From positions 1 through 20,965 of the forward strand of contig CAKTSW010000003.1 of assembly GCA_934613165.1 (NCBI GenBank): 20,965 nucleotides of DNA, given 5' to 3'. A program made the position numbers and the translations under genes. The notes below the pieces were generated by a model, which saw only the letters and a list, made by a program, of their open reading frames with translations, was not told where the DNA came from and searched no databases. Below, in pieces: positions 1 to 8,532 of this stretch (position 1 is the first letter of the stretch; each line of letters begins with the position of its first letter). Source of the DNA: an uncultured Ellagibacter sp. (lineage in GTDB: Bacteria > Actinomycetota > Coriobacteriia > Coriobacteriales > Eggerthellaceae).

Positions 1-390
1 GTTGCCGTCCATGCGCTGCGATATCTCGATGAGCTTCAAGGTGAAGACGAGCCCGAGCACGCCGCAGCCGATGGGCACGATGGCGACTTGCCAGACTCCG
101 CGCGCGATGTCGTACATGGAAACGTCGCCTGCGGTCGTGAGCATGGTCGCGAAGGGCGCGGAGAGCACGCCCTCGGCACCGAGGGACCTCATTACGTCGG
201 TCTGCGCGCCGAAGATCCAGTTGCACCAGTCGCGGAGCACGCCGCAGAGCCACGAGTTGATGTCGTCTGCGATGGAAGCCCAGGCGGGCTGGGCGGGAAC
301 GAGCAGCGCTGCGAGAACGGCGAGCGTGATCGCGAACGCGTACATGAATGCCCTGTTGTGGGCCAGCGTCTTGATCCTCTGCATGCCCAT
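1..390 (-). CDS. VirB6/TrbL-like conjugal transfer membrane protein (partial, N-terminal 130 codons)
   Basis: An open frame runs from ATG at 390 off the left edge of the window. The A of its ATG is the last base of the TGA stop of the upstream gene, and GAGG lies about 8 nt upstream. The visible part has a hydrophobic segment near residues 14-31 ending in PAQPAWA, which reads as a signal peptide or first membrane helix. A Trp/Cys-rich stretch (SWLCGVLRDWCNWIFG) follows, then a second membrane helix near residues 95-118. Position at the end of a PrgI-VirB4-P60 cluster and this topology fit the polytopic VirB6/TrbL channel component of Gram-positive type IV secretion. The family call is inferred from context and topology, because the diagnostic C-terminal part is outside the window. 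Confidence 0.7.
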   Translation of the reverse strand, partial: MGMQRIKTLAHNRAFMYAFAITLAVLAALLVPAQPAWASIADDINSWLCGVLRDWCNWIFGAQTDVMRSLGAEGVLSAPFATMLTTAGDVSMYDIARGVWQVAIVPIGCGVLGLVFTLKLIEISQRMDGN

Positions 391-1130
391 CAGAGCGCCT
401 CGATGGAGCCGTCGGCGTTCCTCGTCACCGACACGATGGTGGATGCCCCGTCGTCGAGCGTGAAGCTCGTGGTGGCGGTGCCGTTGGCGAAGTCGATCCA
501 CACCTCGGCGTCCCATATCGCGCGAGCAGCATCGGGTGACACCGCTGCGGCGCGTGATGCGACGGCGGCCTCGACCTTCGCGGCGTCGACGCCGAGCGTC
601 TCTCCGAGCTTGCTGGTCACGCCTGCGAAGGATAGCGACTTGGGCCCGGTCTGGACGGAGGCATAGGTCGTTGCCAAGGCATCGCTTTCGATGAGGGTGC
701 GCCCCGCCTCCTCGTGTACCGTGACGAGCACGGGGCTCGCCGCCTCTGTCATGGACTTGGAGGCGAGGACGGTTGCCGTGATGTCCCCGTTGGACTCCTC
801 TTCGGAGTCGACGGTGAAGTACGTGACGGTGTTGCTGCCCTCCTTGCCCTCGACGAACGCTCCGTCGACGATGGCGAGCGTGAGCGTCGGGTCGTCCGCT
901 CCCACCCATGAGGTGCCGACGAGGCCTGCGAGGCCGGAGACCTCGTCGATGTGGGCGGTCTCGGCTTCAGCTTCTTCTTTGACGTCGGCCTCCTCCTGCA
1001 GCACCGCATCGGCGCTCTCTGCCTCTTGGACGTCCTCGGTCGCGAGGGTGCAACGCGCGACGCCCGACCCCACGAGCAGGAGCAGCGCTATTGCCGCTGC
1101 GGCTGTCATGATCTTGTTCTTCCTTGTCAT
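390..1130 (-). CDS. Secreted or membrane-anchored protein of the conjugation operon
   Basis: This 246-aa protein starts at ATG 1130 behind AAAGGA (about 7 nt spacing) and lies 15 nt after the hydrolase gene. A basic N-terminus (MTRKNK) and a hydrophobic core at residues 8-25 form a signal peptide or anchor. A Cys at about residue 27 (GVARC) sits where a lipobox Cys would be, but the Arg before it does not fit a standard lipobox. An acidic Glu/Ala-rich linker at about residues 32-60 follows, then a beta-rich domain of short repeated strands. No catalytic motif is visible. Location between the P60 hydrolase and the VirB6-like gene suggests an extracellular part of the transfer apparatus. I do not recognise the family with certainty. 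In clostridial elements the same position is held by CD1107-type mobile-element proteins (from memory). Confidence 0.8.
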   Translation of the reverse strand: MTRKNKIMTAAAAIALLLLVGSGVARCTLATEDVQEAESADAVLQEEADVKEEAEAETAHIDEVSGLAGLVGTSWVGADDPTLTLAIVDGAFVEGKEGSNTVTYFTVDSEEESNGDITATVLASKSMTEAASPVLVTVHEEAGRTLIESDALATTYASVQTGPKSLSFAGVTSKLGETLGVDAAKVEAAVASRAAAVSPDAARAIWDAEVWIDFANGTATTSFTLDDGASTIVSVTRNADGSIEAL

Positions 1131-1145
1131 GTCTGGATCCTTTCC

Positions 1146-2783
1146 CTATCTGATCTTGATGGCGCTCGTGAAGTACGACGCGCCGCTTGCGATGGTGCAG
1201 ACCGCCCCTGTGTGCGGCTCGTGTATGTACTGGTCTCCTCCGATGTATATGGCCACGTGGCCCGGCCTCCAGAGGATGTCGCCCGGGCTCGCTTGCGAGA
1301 CGGGGACCTTCTTTCCGAAGGCGGCCTGGGCCTCCGACTGCCTCGGTATCTGGATGCCTGCCTTCGCGTAGCAGTACTGCGTTAGGCCCGAGCAGTCGAG
1401 GCCTACCCCGGGCGTCGAGCCGCCCCACACGTAGGGAACACCCAGCTGGCTGTATGCGGCTTGCACGATGACATCGCCCGAGAGCGCCCCGCGCTCAAGG
1501 TCCTCGACGCTCATCGAGTCGAACCTTCGCAGGTTGTAGGTGTCCATGATGGATTTCAGGCTTTCCACGTAGCTTGAGCTCGTGGCCCAGCCCGCGGCCT
1601 TCAGGCCCTCGGCCATCTTGTCGGACGACTTCTCCGATATCGCCTCGCGGATGATTGCGTTGTTGCGGTAGTGGGACGCCTGCAGGAACACGCGGCTGCG
1701 GAATCGTATGCACTCGACGTCGCCCTTGAACACCGTGAAGTACGCGGTGATGGTGGTGATCTCGCCGGGCGAGTACTCCTCCTTGGTGGACCATCCCGCC
1801 TTGCCAGCGACCTCCGGGGCGGAGGCGAAGCTCGCCGACCATTTCATGCCGAAGAGGTTGTGGTCGCGCGTCGCGAGTTGGCTCATGGACTCTCCCTGGC
1901 CGGACTCCGCGATGATCTGGGCGATGGTGCAGCCTGCGGGATGCCCGTACTCCTCCTGGCAGCGGATGGCCTCCTCGACTATCTCGTAGGTGATGTAGGG
2001 CGGAAGGCCCTCCATGGAGCGCTTCTTGTCCTCGGCATCCCAGAACCCGAAGAGCGCCGATACCATCTGGCCCACGAGGAGGGCTATGAGCACGAAGGCG
2101 ATGACCCCGCAGAGGACCCCGCCCGCTGCGGCAAGGCCGCTTCCCCCGAGCGCGCCCGCGACCGCCGTGCTCCCAGACGTCGATGCGGAAGCCTTGGCGG
2201 CCGTTCCCGCAGCTTGCGCTGCGGCGTGCTGCGTCGCCTGCGCCTGTGCGCCGCTCGCCCCTGACGCCCTGGCAGCCCCTGACTTCTTGGCACCCAGGGC
2301 GCTTGCGCGCTTGGCGGATCCTTCGACTTTGCCAGCAGCGCTTGCAGCATCGCTCTTGCGTGCGTTCCGTGCATAGCTCGCTGCGCGCTTGGTCGTCCTC
2401 CCGGCATCGTATGCGCCTTGGGCACCCTCGAACTCGTCGGTGTCGTCGAGCTCGGACACTGCTTCCCGCATTGCGATCTGGCGGGCGCGCAGCGCTTTGT
2501 CCTTCGTATCGGTCGGCTCGGCGTATTCGTTGGACGATTCGAGGTCTTTGGGTTCAGCGCCCGAACTCGATGCAGGCACAGCCTGCTTTGCGCGCGCTGT
2601 CCTGTTGGCTTTGTCGCGCTTTCTCGACGCGCGCACGCCGAGCGCGTCTTCCCGCTTTGTGAGCACGGAGAGCTTCTGGGACTCGTCGTCCTTGACGATC
2701 CCTGCGCTCACGGCATCGACCTTGCGTGCGGTGACGATGTCTGAGATGGCGCTGCTGTCCTGTACGAGCTCCTTTGCATCCAT
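1146..2783 (-). CDS. Conjugation cell-wall hydrolase: glucosaminidase-like domain plus NlpC/P60 (PrgK/CD1108-type)
   Basis: This 545-aa protein opens peptidoglycan for the mating channel. Residues 1-215 are a charged and then Ala/Ser/Gly-rich cytoplasmic region. One membrane helix spans about 217-247. A lysozyme/glucosaminidase-like domain follows at about 262-400, with a candidate catalytic Glu in AQIIAESGQGES near 293 and the family's NLFGMKW signature. The C-terminal NlpC/P60 domain (about 430-545) has catalytic Cys in GLDCSGLT near 463, His in GHVAIYIGG near 509, and YIHEP as the third site. Two hydrolase domains behind one membrane anchor is the usual architecture of VirB1-like proteins in Gram-positive conjugative elements. 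The gene starts 4 nt after the VirB4 stop, so the two are probably translationally coupled. The start at 2783 has GGAAGGG about 11 nt upstream. Confidence 0.92.
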   Translation of the reverse strand: MDAKELVQDSSAISDIVTARKVDAVSAGIVKDDESQKLSVLTKREDALGVRASRKRDKANRTARAKQAVPASSSGAEPKDLESSNEYAEPTDTKDKALRARQIAMREAVSELDDTDEFEGAQGAYDAGRTTKRAASYARNARKSDAASAAGKVEGSAKRASALGAKKSGAARASGASGAQAQATQHAAAQAAGTAAKASASTSGSTAVAGALGGSGLAAAGGVLCGVIAFVLIALLVGQMVSALFGFWDAEDKKRSMEGLPPYITYEIVEEAIRCQEEYGHPAGCTIAQIIAESGQGESMSQLATRDHNLFGMKWSASFASAPEVAGKAGWSTKEEYSPGEITTITAYFTVFKGDVECIRFRSRVFLQASHYRNNAIIREAISEKSSDKMAEGLKAAGWATSSSYVESLKSIMDTYNLRRFDSMSVEDLERGALSGDVIVQAAYSQLGVPYVWGGSTPGVGLDCSGLTQYCYAKAGIQIPRQSEAQAAFGKKVPVSQASPGDILWRPGHVAIYIGGDQYIHEPHTGAVCTIASGASYFTSAIKIR

Positions 2784-2787
2784 ATGA

Positions 2788-5343
2788 TCAAGCGCCCTTC
2801 CTGGCGTTGTCGTTGAAGGCCTTGGCGCGCTTTAGCTGCGCGATCTCCTCCGGCTTGGTGTTGAAGAGGTCGTAGAGCAGTCCCTTGGGGAAGTCGTCGC
2901 GGATGGGCACGCGCGCTCCTCCCGCCACGAGAAGGCCTTCTCCTGCCTTGATCGACTCGTCGATGTACTCCTTCTCGGCAGCGGAGAGCGAGAGCATCTC
3001 CGCCCACGATGCGAGGTCCTGGGCCGCCTGCTTGTGCAGCAGGCAGAAGTCCGAGTTGAGAACCATCGTCCGCGCGCGCTCATTGGTGAGCATGTGGGAG
3101 GTGTTCTGGGAGATGCCCGTGCAGATGAGGTTGAACTTTCGCCCCTCCGCCCAGAACTTCGCGAAGTAGTCGATGATGGTGGGATGGCCGAAGAGCGATT
3201 GCACCTCGTCGATGTAGAGCCAGGTGGTCACCCCTCGCTCGAAGTTCGTGTACATGCGGTTCCTCACGGTCTCTAGAGCTGTGAGCATTCCGAAGACGCG
3301 CATGTTGGTGGAGAGGTCGTGCAGGTCTATGTTGGTGATGCGGTTCGCGAATCCGATGTTGGACTGCCGGTTGAAGAAGGAGAGCGCCCCTGTGACGTAG
3401 CGCTCGTAGCGGAGGGCTATGTCGCGCGCCTCGGCCTCGGGCTGCTCCAGCAGTATCCCGTGGAAGTCGGTGAGCGTGGGCGTTGCGCCGTCTTCGGCAT
3501 GCCTTGCGTATGCCGCCTCGACGCAGCGCGTGATGATGGACTTGTCCGCCTCGGGAAGCCCCTCTGACGACTCCGCCATCATGGCTGAGGACAAGGCCAG
3601 GAAGGCATCGATTTTGAACGCGAGCTGCGCGGCGTCGGCGCGGCCCTCGACGTCGGTGAGGTCGAAGGGGTTGAGCGAGGTGTCCGCATCGGGCGCGAGC
3701 CGCACGTTCACGCCTCCCAGGGCCTCGATGAGGTTCCCGTACTCTCCGGCCGGGTCGAAGATGATGATCTCGTCGTCGGGGTATGCGAGCACTGTGTTGG
3801 TGATCTCGCGTTTCACTGAGAACGACTTGCCGGAGCCCGGCTTGCCGCAGACGAATCCCATGGGGCTCGCGAGCTTCTTGCGGTTGCAGATGACGAGGTT
3901 GCCGGACTGCTTGGACTGCCCGTAGTAGCCGCCTCCCTCCTGGTTGAGCTCTAAGGAGGCGAAGGGCATCTGCATGGCGATCTGGCCCGTGGTGAGGTAG
4001 CGGGTGACGTCCATGTGGTTCAGCCCCAAGGGCAGCACCGAGTTCAGCGCCTGGCGCTGTCGGTAGTAGAGGGGCTCGATGCCGAGGGAGTTGCCCTGCC
4101 CGACCGAGATGATCTGCTCGACCTGGCGCTCAAGCTCCTCCACCGTGTCGGCGTAGGTGTAGACGAGTCCTGTGTATACGAAGAGGCGCTCGTTCTTGTT
4201 GCGCAGGAAGTCCAGGAGCTCTTCCGCCTCCTCCTTGGAGTACCGAAGCTCGGGCGGCAGGATCGTGTAGTCGTAGCCCTTCTTCATCGCGCTCATCTGC
4301 TCGTCGATGATCTCCTTGTCCATCCAGTCGAGCTGGCGCTTCACGAGCGCGAGCGCGTCTGATTGGGCGATGGGCTGGACATGGAGGTTCACCGAGAGCG
4401 GCATCGGCAGGTCGATGATGTTGGCGAGGTAGTGGTCCTCAAGCATCGAGCCGAACGTGCGGATCGAGAGCACGCAGCCGTACGTCTTGTCGACCTTGAA
4501 GATGTCTGAGCGACTGTCCGGCTTGAAGTCTATGAGCGCCGGTGCGATGAGGTCCTTGGTGCGCACGTTCGATCTCGGGCTGATCTTGTCCCATGAGAAG
4601 GTGAAGGGCGATCGTGGGCGCAGCTGCGACTGGATCGCGCGCAGCCGCTCGGTGCCGTCGAGCGCGTGCGCCTCGCAGCGGATGCGGGAGAGCGTGTCGG
4701 TGACGTCTCCCTTGATTCGGGCGAGCTTCGGCACGGCCTCGTCTACGTCGGCAGCTCCAACCATGTAGGTGAGGTAGCGGTGACGAGTGAGGTTCGAGAC
4801 GCCCTCGCGCATCTTGTCGTTCAAGATCTGGTTGTACTCCCGGGCGTATCTCGCCGTGTCGTGGTCGGACTCAGGAAAGAAGCGCTTGTTGCCGATTTCC
4901 TCGTCGGGGATCGGGACGTTCGCTATGGTGAGCTGCACGGAGGAATCCGCGCCGAAGTAGTTGTAGAGCGAGGAGAGCACGGTGAAGATGTTCTGCTGGC
5001 TCTCCTTGCGCGCCGATTGGTAGGAGATGTCGGCGAACTCGACGGTTTGGGAGAAGAGCCCCTCCTCGACCTGGGCGATGCCGTCGCGATAGATGGCGTC
5101 GTAGCCGATGAAGGTGGATATGTCCCGCGCGGCGGCGCGCGCCCTCTTCTGGCCCGCGACCCTCTCCTCGTGCGCCTTCTTGCTGCGGTCGGCGTTCGAT
5201 GAGCCACCCATCATCTGGCGCAGCATCCCAGCGCCAGCATGCGACCTCGCCTTGTTCCGGGCCTCCTTCCGCTTGCCCTTGAGCGCCTTCTTCTCTTCCT
5301 TTCGCTTCCTTGGATCAGATGTCTTCTTATCGGGATGGCTCAT
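2788..5343 (-). CDS. VirB4-like conjugative transfer ATPase (CD1110-type)
   Basis: This 851-aa cytoplasmic ATPase powers the type IV secretion channel. A very basic N-terminal ~70 residues is followed by the VirB4 N-terminal region and the P-loop domain. Walker A is GKPGSGKS near residues 498-505 and Walker B is TWLYIDEVQSLF near 705-715. FDPAGEYGNL just after Walker A and the Gln-containing GISQNT near 750 are typical of VirB4/TraE ATPases. Length matches the family. The start at 5343 (AAAGGAG about 9 nt upstream) overlaps the end of the PrgI gene by 17 nt, and the next gene begins 4 nt after the stop, so this is the core of a tightly packed operon. Confidence in the function is high because the sequence motifs and the neighbours agree. 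Confidence 0.96.
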   Translation of the reverse strand: MSHPDKKTSDPRKRKEEKKALKGKRKEARNKARSHAGAGMLRQMMGGSSNADRSKKAHEERVAGQKRARAAARDISTFIGYDAIYRDGIAQVEEGLFSQTVEFADISYQSARKESQQNIFTVLSSLYNYFGADSSVQLTIANVPIPDEEIGNKRFFPESDHDTARYAREYNQILNDKMREGVSNLTRHRYLTYMVGAADVDEAVPKLARIKGDVTDTLSRIRCEAHALDGTERLRAIQSQLRPRSPFTFSWDKISPRSNVRTKDLIAPALIDFKPDSRSDIFKVDKTYGCVLSIRTFGSMLEDHYLANIIDLPMPLSVNLHVQPIAQSDALALVKRQLDWMDKEIIDEQMSAMKKGYDYTILPPELRYSKEEAEELLDFLRNKNERLFVYTGLVYTYADTVEELERQVEQIISVGQGNSLGIEPLYYRQRQALNSVLPLGLNHMDVTRYLTTGQIAMQMPFASLELNQEGGGYYGQSKQSGNLVICNRKKLASPMGFVCGKPGSGKSFSVKREITNTVLAYPDDEIIIFDPAGEYGNLIEALGGVNVRLAPDADTSLNPFDLTDVEGRADAAQLAFKIDAFLALSSAMMAESSEGLPEADKSIITRCVEAAYARHAEDGATPTLTDFHGILLEQPEAEARDIALRYERYVTGALSFFNRQSNIGFANRITNIDLHDLSTNMRVFGMLTALETVRNRMYTNFERGVTTWLYIDEVQSLFGHPTIIDYFAKFWAEGRKFNLICTGISQNTSHMLTNERARTMVLNSDFCLLHKQAAQDLASWAEMLSLSAAEKEYIDESIKAGEGLLVAGGARVPIRDDFPKGLLYDLFNTKPEEIAQLKRAKAFNDNARKGA

Positions 5344-5731
5344 TGCCTTCAGCTCCTTTGCGTCTGGCTGCCCGTCTCGCGCGCCTTGTGGGCCTGCCTG
5401 CCTCGGCCTTCTGGAGGTCGGGGGCGGCGGGGCACGAGTAGAGCAGCTTCTGGTCTTTCAGGTGGTGGTTAGCGAGTAGCGGCGCGAACTTCTCCGCGCG
5501 CATGCCGAAGGGCCGCCAGAAACCGGCGAGCCAGAACGGGATGGATGCGCACATGACGGGAAGTGCTGCGTCCGCGACCTCGATGCCTATCCAGAAGTGG
5601 CATAGGGCTGCAACGAGGATCGCCGAGCCGAAGCCTCCTGCCACGCACACGAGCGTGCGGAAGGAGAGCTTGCCGACGATCTTCTCCTCGTATTCGCCGA
5701 TGTCCTTCTGTATGGGGATCTGCAGCGACAT
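5327..5731 (-). CDS. PrgI family conjugative membrane protein (VirB3-like position)
   Basis: A 134-aa small membrane protein. The N-terminus SLQIPIQKDIGEYEEKIVGK followed by LSFRTL is the PrgI signature (a short strand, then a conserved I-x-x-Y/E-x-K segment before the first helix). Two membrane helices lie at about residues 26-46 and 52-72. The Arg/Ala-rich, very basic C-terminal tail (about 105-134) is probably cytoplasmic. I chose ATG 5731, because AGGGG lies 10 nt upstream and the protein then begins as PrgI proteins do. A GTG three codons earlier has no usable spacing. The gene overlaps VirB4 by 17 nt and starts 13 nt after the pilin-like gene, the usual PrgI-VirB4 order. Confidence 0.9.
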   Translation of the reverse strand: MSLQIPIQKDIGEYEEKIVGKLSFRTLVCVAGGFGSAILVAALCHFWIGIEVADAALPVMCASIPFWLAGFWRPFGMRAEKFAPLLANHHLKDQKLLYSCPAAPDLQKAEAGRPTRRARRAARRKGAEGNEPSR

Positions 5732-5744
5732 GGCGACCACGCCC

Positions 5745-5960
5745 CTACGATGGGAGCCAGGATGTGTCTAGCATCCCGAAGTAGACCGCTGCGGCGATGA
5801 TGATCGCGCCGCCCGCGATGGTGGAAATTGCGGAGGCGATCTGGCTGCCTCCCTGCTGTTCACGGATCGCCAGTCCCAGGCTTACCGCGCCCCATACGAC
5901 GAGGAAACCGCCGAGGAAGGTCACGCAGCCGGAGACCAGGCTGATGATGTTTGCGAGCAT
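5745..5960 (-). CDS. Maff2/VirB2-like small two-helix conjugal membrane protein
   Basis: A 71-aa hydrophobic protein with two membrane helices (about residues 5-28 and 45-63), joined by a short charged and Gly-rich loop (REQQGGSQ). Size, topology and place directly before PrgI fit the Maff2 family, thought to fill the VirB2 pilin-like role in Gram-positive type IV secretion. I chose ATG 5960 because AAAGGA stands 8 nt upstream and the protein then begins MLANIISLVSG, as Maff2 proteins begin close to the first helix. An in-frame ATG at 5993 would add 11 basic residues, but its AGGGG is too close to the start. Function is inferred from topology and context only. Confidence 0.75.
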   Translation of the reverse strand: MLANIISLVSGCVTFLGGFLVVWGAVSLGLAIREQQGGSQIASAISTIAGGAIIIAAAVYFGMLDTSWLPS

Positions 5961-5968
5961 GTTCTTTG

Positions 5969-5986
5969 TCCTTTGCGTCTTGATTG
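5969..5986. repeat. 18-bp direct repeat, copy A, overlapping the pilin gene's ribosome site
   Basis: TCCTTTGCGTCTTGATTG is exactly repeated 95 bp away at 6064-6081. On the minus strand each copy ends in AAAGGA, so both carry a Shine-Dalgarno core. Copy A is the one used by the small membrane protein gene at 5960. Confidence 0.8.
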
Positions 5987-6063
5987 CCCGCATGCGCCCC
6001 TGAAGTGGAATGGAGCCCTTGCGGGCGAGGGTATAATTGGTAGTTGCGAAGGGCGCGATGCGC

Positions 6064-6081
6064 TCCTTTGCGTCTTGATTG
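6064..6081. repeat. 18-bp direct repeat, copy B, in the virD4-pilin intergenic gap
   Basis: Exact second copy of the 18-bp sequence at 5969-5986. It lies in the 187-bp gap between the coupling-protein stop (6148) and the pilin-like start (5960). Its AAAGGAG on the minus strand is not followed by an ATG, GTG or TTG at a normal distance, so it looks like a duplicated ribosome-site region and not a start site. Confidence 0.75.
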
Positions 6082-6147
6082 GCTGCGGCGACCGGTGGTG
6101 CGTGGAATCATTGCCGGTACTTGGAGGCTTAGCCTGCCGCAGCTTAC

Positions 6148-7974
6148 TCACTCGCCCATGAGCATCCCCTCCCTCAGCGCGCGATACCGCTTGAAGTCGA
6201 ATGCTCCGCGCTTGCTCGCGGCCTCAAGCGACTCTCGCCTCGGGTGCGCATCCAGCGGGTATTTCTTGTCCAGGTAGGCCTGCGCGCCGTTGATGAGTAC
6301 GAGCGCCTGGTCGCGGGGCATGCGGGACACCTCGCTCGCTTGCATGAGGTCGCGCTCGATGAGCCCGTAGTTGTGCGTGTAGGTGGGGTTCGCGCCGCGC
6401 GAGTCGTTCACGGAGACGTTGGCCACTGTCTGCTTGCCGATCATGTCCGCGATCTTCTGGTTTGTGTCCGCCGACTTTCCCCCGAGGTAGAGCAGCGTGT
6501 CGCATGCGTTCATGATGGTCGCCGCGTTGTTCTCCCCGTAGTTCTCGTCGAGCTGGGAGAGCGACTGGCAGATCATGGACACCGCGATGTTGCGGCTCCG
6601 GGTCACCGTGATCATCCGCTCGAAGTCTGGGATGGTGCCTATGTTTGCGAACTCGTCGAACACGAAGTGCACGCATCTGGGGAGAGCGCCCGAAAAGCGC
6701 GAGAGTGCCGCCTCGCAGAGGGTGTCGAGCGCCTGCTGCATGAGCAGCGCGAAGACGAAGTCGAAGGTGGAGTCCGTGTCCGACATCGAGCAGAAGACAG
6801 CCACCTTGGCGCGCGCGTCCCCCAGGTGGTCGAGCGCCATCTCGTCGTAGGCGAGCAGTTCCTTCATCTCGGCGATGTCGAAGGGCTTCATGCGCACGTT
6901 GCACGAGACCATGATCGACTTCAGGGTCTTCCCGGCGGCCACCTTGAACTGCTTGTAGCTCGCGAGCGCGAAGTCGTCCTCCGGACGGACGGGCTTCGCA
7001 ACCTTCACCCAGGCATAGCCGCTCGATGCCGGCTGGAACTCTCGCGATGAGATGTCGTAGCCGCTCGACTCTGCCACCCTCATGAGCCTCTCGCCGGTCT
7101 CTATCTCGTGGAAGAGCATGTCGAGCGGGCTCATGTAGTCCTCGTCGTCCTCGCGCGCGTCGGCGAGCGCCAAGAGCGAGAGCAGCCCTGGGACGCTATG
7201 GTCCTCCTCGGGGCAGTGGAGCAGAAGGTACGAGATGAGCGCGGTGTAGAGGAGCTTCTCGGCGTTCTCCCAGAAGGGGTCGCCTGAGTGCTGGTCGTCT
7301 CCTGTGGTGTTGCGGATGAGGCACTCCACGAAACGGAGCGTGTCCGCCTCGCCCTTGATGTAATCGATGGGGTTGAAGTGGAGGGAGCGGGTGAAGTCGA
7401 TGGTGTCGAAGGTGCGGATCTCGTATCCGGCGTCTTCGAGCACCCACCCCATGTCGTGGATGAGCGTGCCCTTGGGATCGGTGATGAAGTAGTTGGCGTT
7501 GAGCTGCATGAGGTTGGGCTTCACGAAGTAGCGCGTCTTGCCGGTGCCGGGGCCGCCTATGACGAGAACGTTGTTGTTCGTCTCGGTCCTCTGGTCGTGG
7601 GTCTTGTCGATGAGGCGGATTTTGGCGTGCTCGGTGAGCAGGATGTTGTTGTCAGCGTCCTTCCTGTCCGAGAACGCCTCCATCTCCTTTTGCGTCGCCC
7701 AGCGCGCCGACCCGTGCTCCTCGCCCTTGCGGTAGCGGCCGCGACGCTCCCACCAGCGCACCCATACGAGCCAGACCGCGCAGGCGCATGCCGCGCCGAT
7801 GGCGAGCGGGAGGGGCTCTAGGGACAGCAGGGTGCCGCTTTGCGCCATGGACAGGGCGGCGCTTGCGACATCGCCCTCCGAGTTGCCCATGGCGCAGAGG
7901 ACGGCCGTGGCGGCGTCTCCTGCGAGGAATGCGATGGCGGAGAGCGCTGCGATGAGCGAGAGCTCCGCCCTCAT
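6148..7974 (-). CDS. VirD4-like type IV coupling protein (CD1115-type)
   Basis: A 608-aa inner-membrane ATPase that brings the relaxase-DNA complex to the secretion channel. Two N-terminal membrane segments lie at about residues 5-30 and 52-72. The TraG/VirD4 nucleotide domain follows: GSARWAT near 88, Walker A GGPGTGKT near 139-146, DPKGTL near 166, Walker B VHFVFDEFANIG near 435-446, and the downstream RSRNIAVSMICQSLSQL motif near 455-470. Length is normal. The ATG at 7974 overlaps the previous stop by 4 nt (ATGA). A gap of 187 bp to the next gene is the largest inside the transfer operon. No truncation is seen. Confidence 0.96.
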   Translation of the reverse strand: MRAELSLIAALSAIAFLAGDAATAVLCAMGNSEGDVASAALSMAQSGTLLSLEPLPLAIGAACACAVWLVWVRWWERRGRYRKGEEHGSARWATQKEMEAFSDRKDADNNILLTEHAKIRLIDKTHDQRTETNNNVLVIGGPGTGKTRYFVKPNLMQLNANYFITDPKGTLIHDMGWVLEDAGYEIRTFDTIDFTRSLHFNPIDYIKGEADTLRFVECLIRNTTGDDQHSGDPFWENAEKLLYTALISYLLLHCPEEDHSVPGLLSLLALADAREDDEDYMSPLDMLFHEIETGERLMRVAESSGYDISSREFQPASSGYAWVKVAKPVRPEDDFALASYKQFKVAAGKTLKSIMVSCNVRMKPFDIAEMKELLAYDEMALDHLGDARAKVAVFCSMSDTDSTFDFVFALLMQQALDTLCEAALSRFSGALPRCVHFVFDEFANIGTIPDFERMITVTRSRNIAVSMICQSLSQLDENYGENNAATIMNACDTLLYLGGKSADTNQKIADMIGKQTVANVSVNDSRGANPTYTHNYGLIERDLMQASEVSRMPRDQALVLINGAQAYLDKKYPLDAHPRRESLEAASKRGAFDFKRYRALREGMLMGE

Positions 7975-8516
7975 CGGCTCTTCACCTCGACCCGCTCGAC
8001 CTCGCGTGCGGCGTCCTTCGCCTCATGGGCGGCCTTCGATGCCTCGCGGGCTGCCTTGGCCTTGTCCTCAAGGGGCTCTTGGTCGCGGGCCTCCGTGAGC
8101 TCGATCTCGCGCGCCTCGCAGGCGCGCTCAAGCTCTGCATCCACATCTTGCTCAAGCCCGGCGAACACCTCGTCGACCTCCGGCGCGTCCGCGATGCGGA
8201 ACACCAGGTGGTCGTGGCCGTCGACCTTCGCGAAGTCGTGCTCGATGGCCGCATCGTCGAGCCTCTCGCCGATGATCGCTTTCAGGCTCTCGTAGTCGGG
8301 GAGCTCCTCGAACTCGGACATGTCGAGGCGCGCGAACTCGCGCACCTCCTCGTCTTGCTGCGGGGCGGCGTCTTCCAGGTTCCCGCGAAGGTTCTGGATT
8401 GCGCCTTTGAGCCTCTCGGCCGAGGCGCGGAGCGCCTCCTCGCTCATGTCCTGGCCCATCCTGAGGAACCAGTCGAAGAGCTTCTCTCCCGACTCGTCTC
8501 CGAAATCGCTTGCCAT
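7971..8516 (-). CDS. PcfB/DUF3801-like conjugation accessory protein
   Basis: A 181-aa acidic soluble protein. I chose ATG 8516, since AAGGAGG lies about 7 nt upstream; an upstream in-frame ATG would add 13 mostly Arg residues inside the previous gene. The N-terminal part (GEKLFDWFLRMGQ, then a helical SEEALRASAERLKGAIQN) and the middle segment ending FRIADAPEVDEVF resemble PcfB/DUF3801 proteins, usually encoded directly before the VirD4 coupling protein, as here. The C-terminal ~45 residues are a Glu/Ala/Lys-rich probable coiled coil. The stop overlaps the VirD4 start by 4 nt. PcfB of pCF10 works with the coupling protein and relaxase at the membrane (established). Assignment to that family is from pattern and position. 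Confidence 0.78.
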   Translation of the reverse strand: MASDFGDESGEKLFDWFLRMGQDMSEEALRASAERLKGAIQNLRGNLEDAAPQQDEEVREFARLDMSEFEELPDYESLKAIIGERLDDAAIEHDFAKVDGHDHLVFRIADAPEVDEVFAGLEQDVDAELERACEAREIELTEARDQEPLEDKAKAAREASKAAHEAKDAAREVERVEVKSR

Positions 8517-8532
8517 TTCCTGCCTCCTTCGT

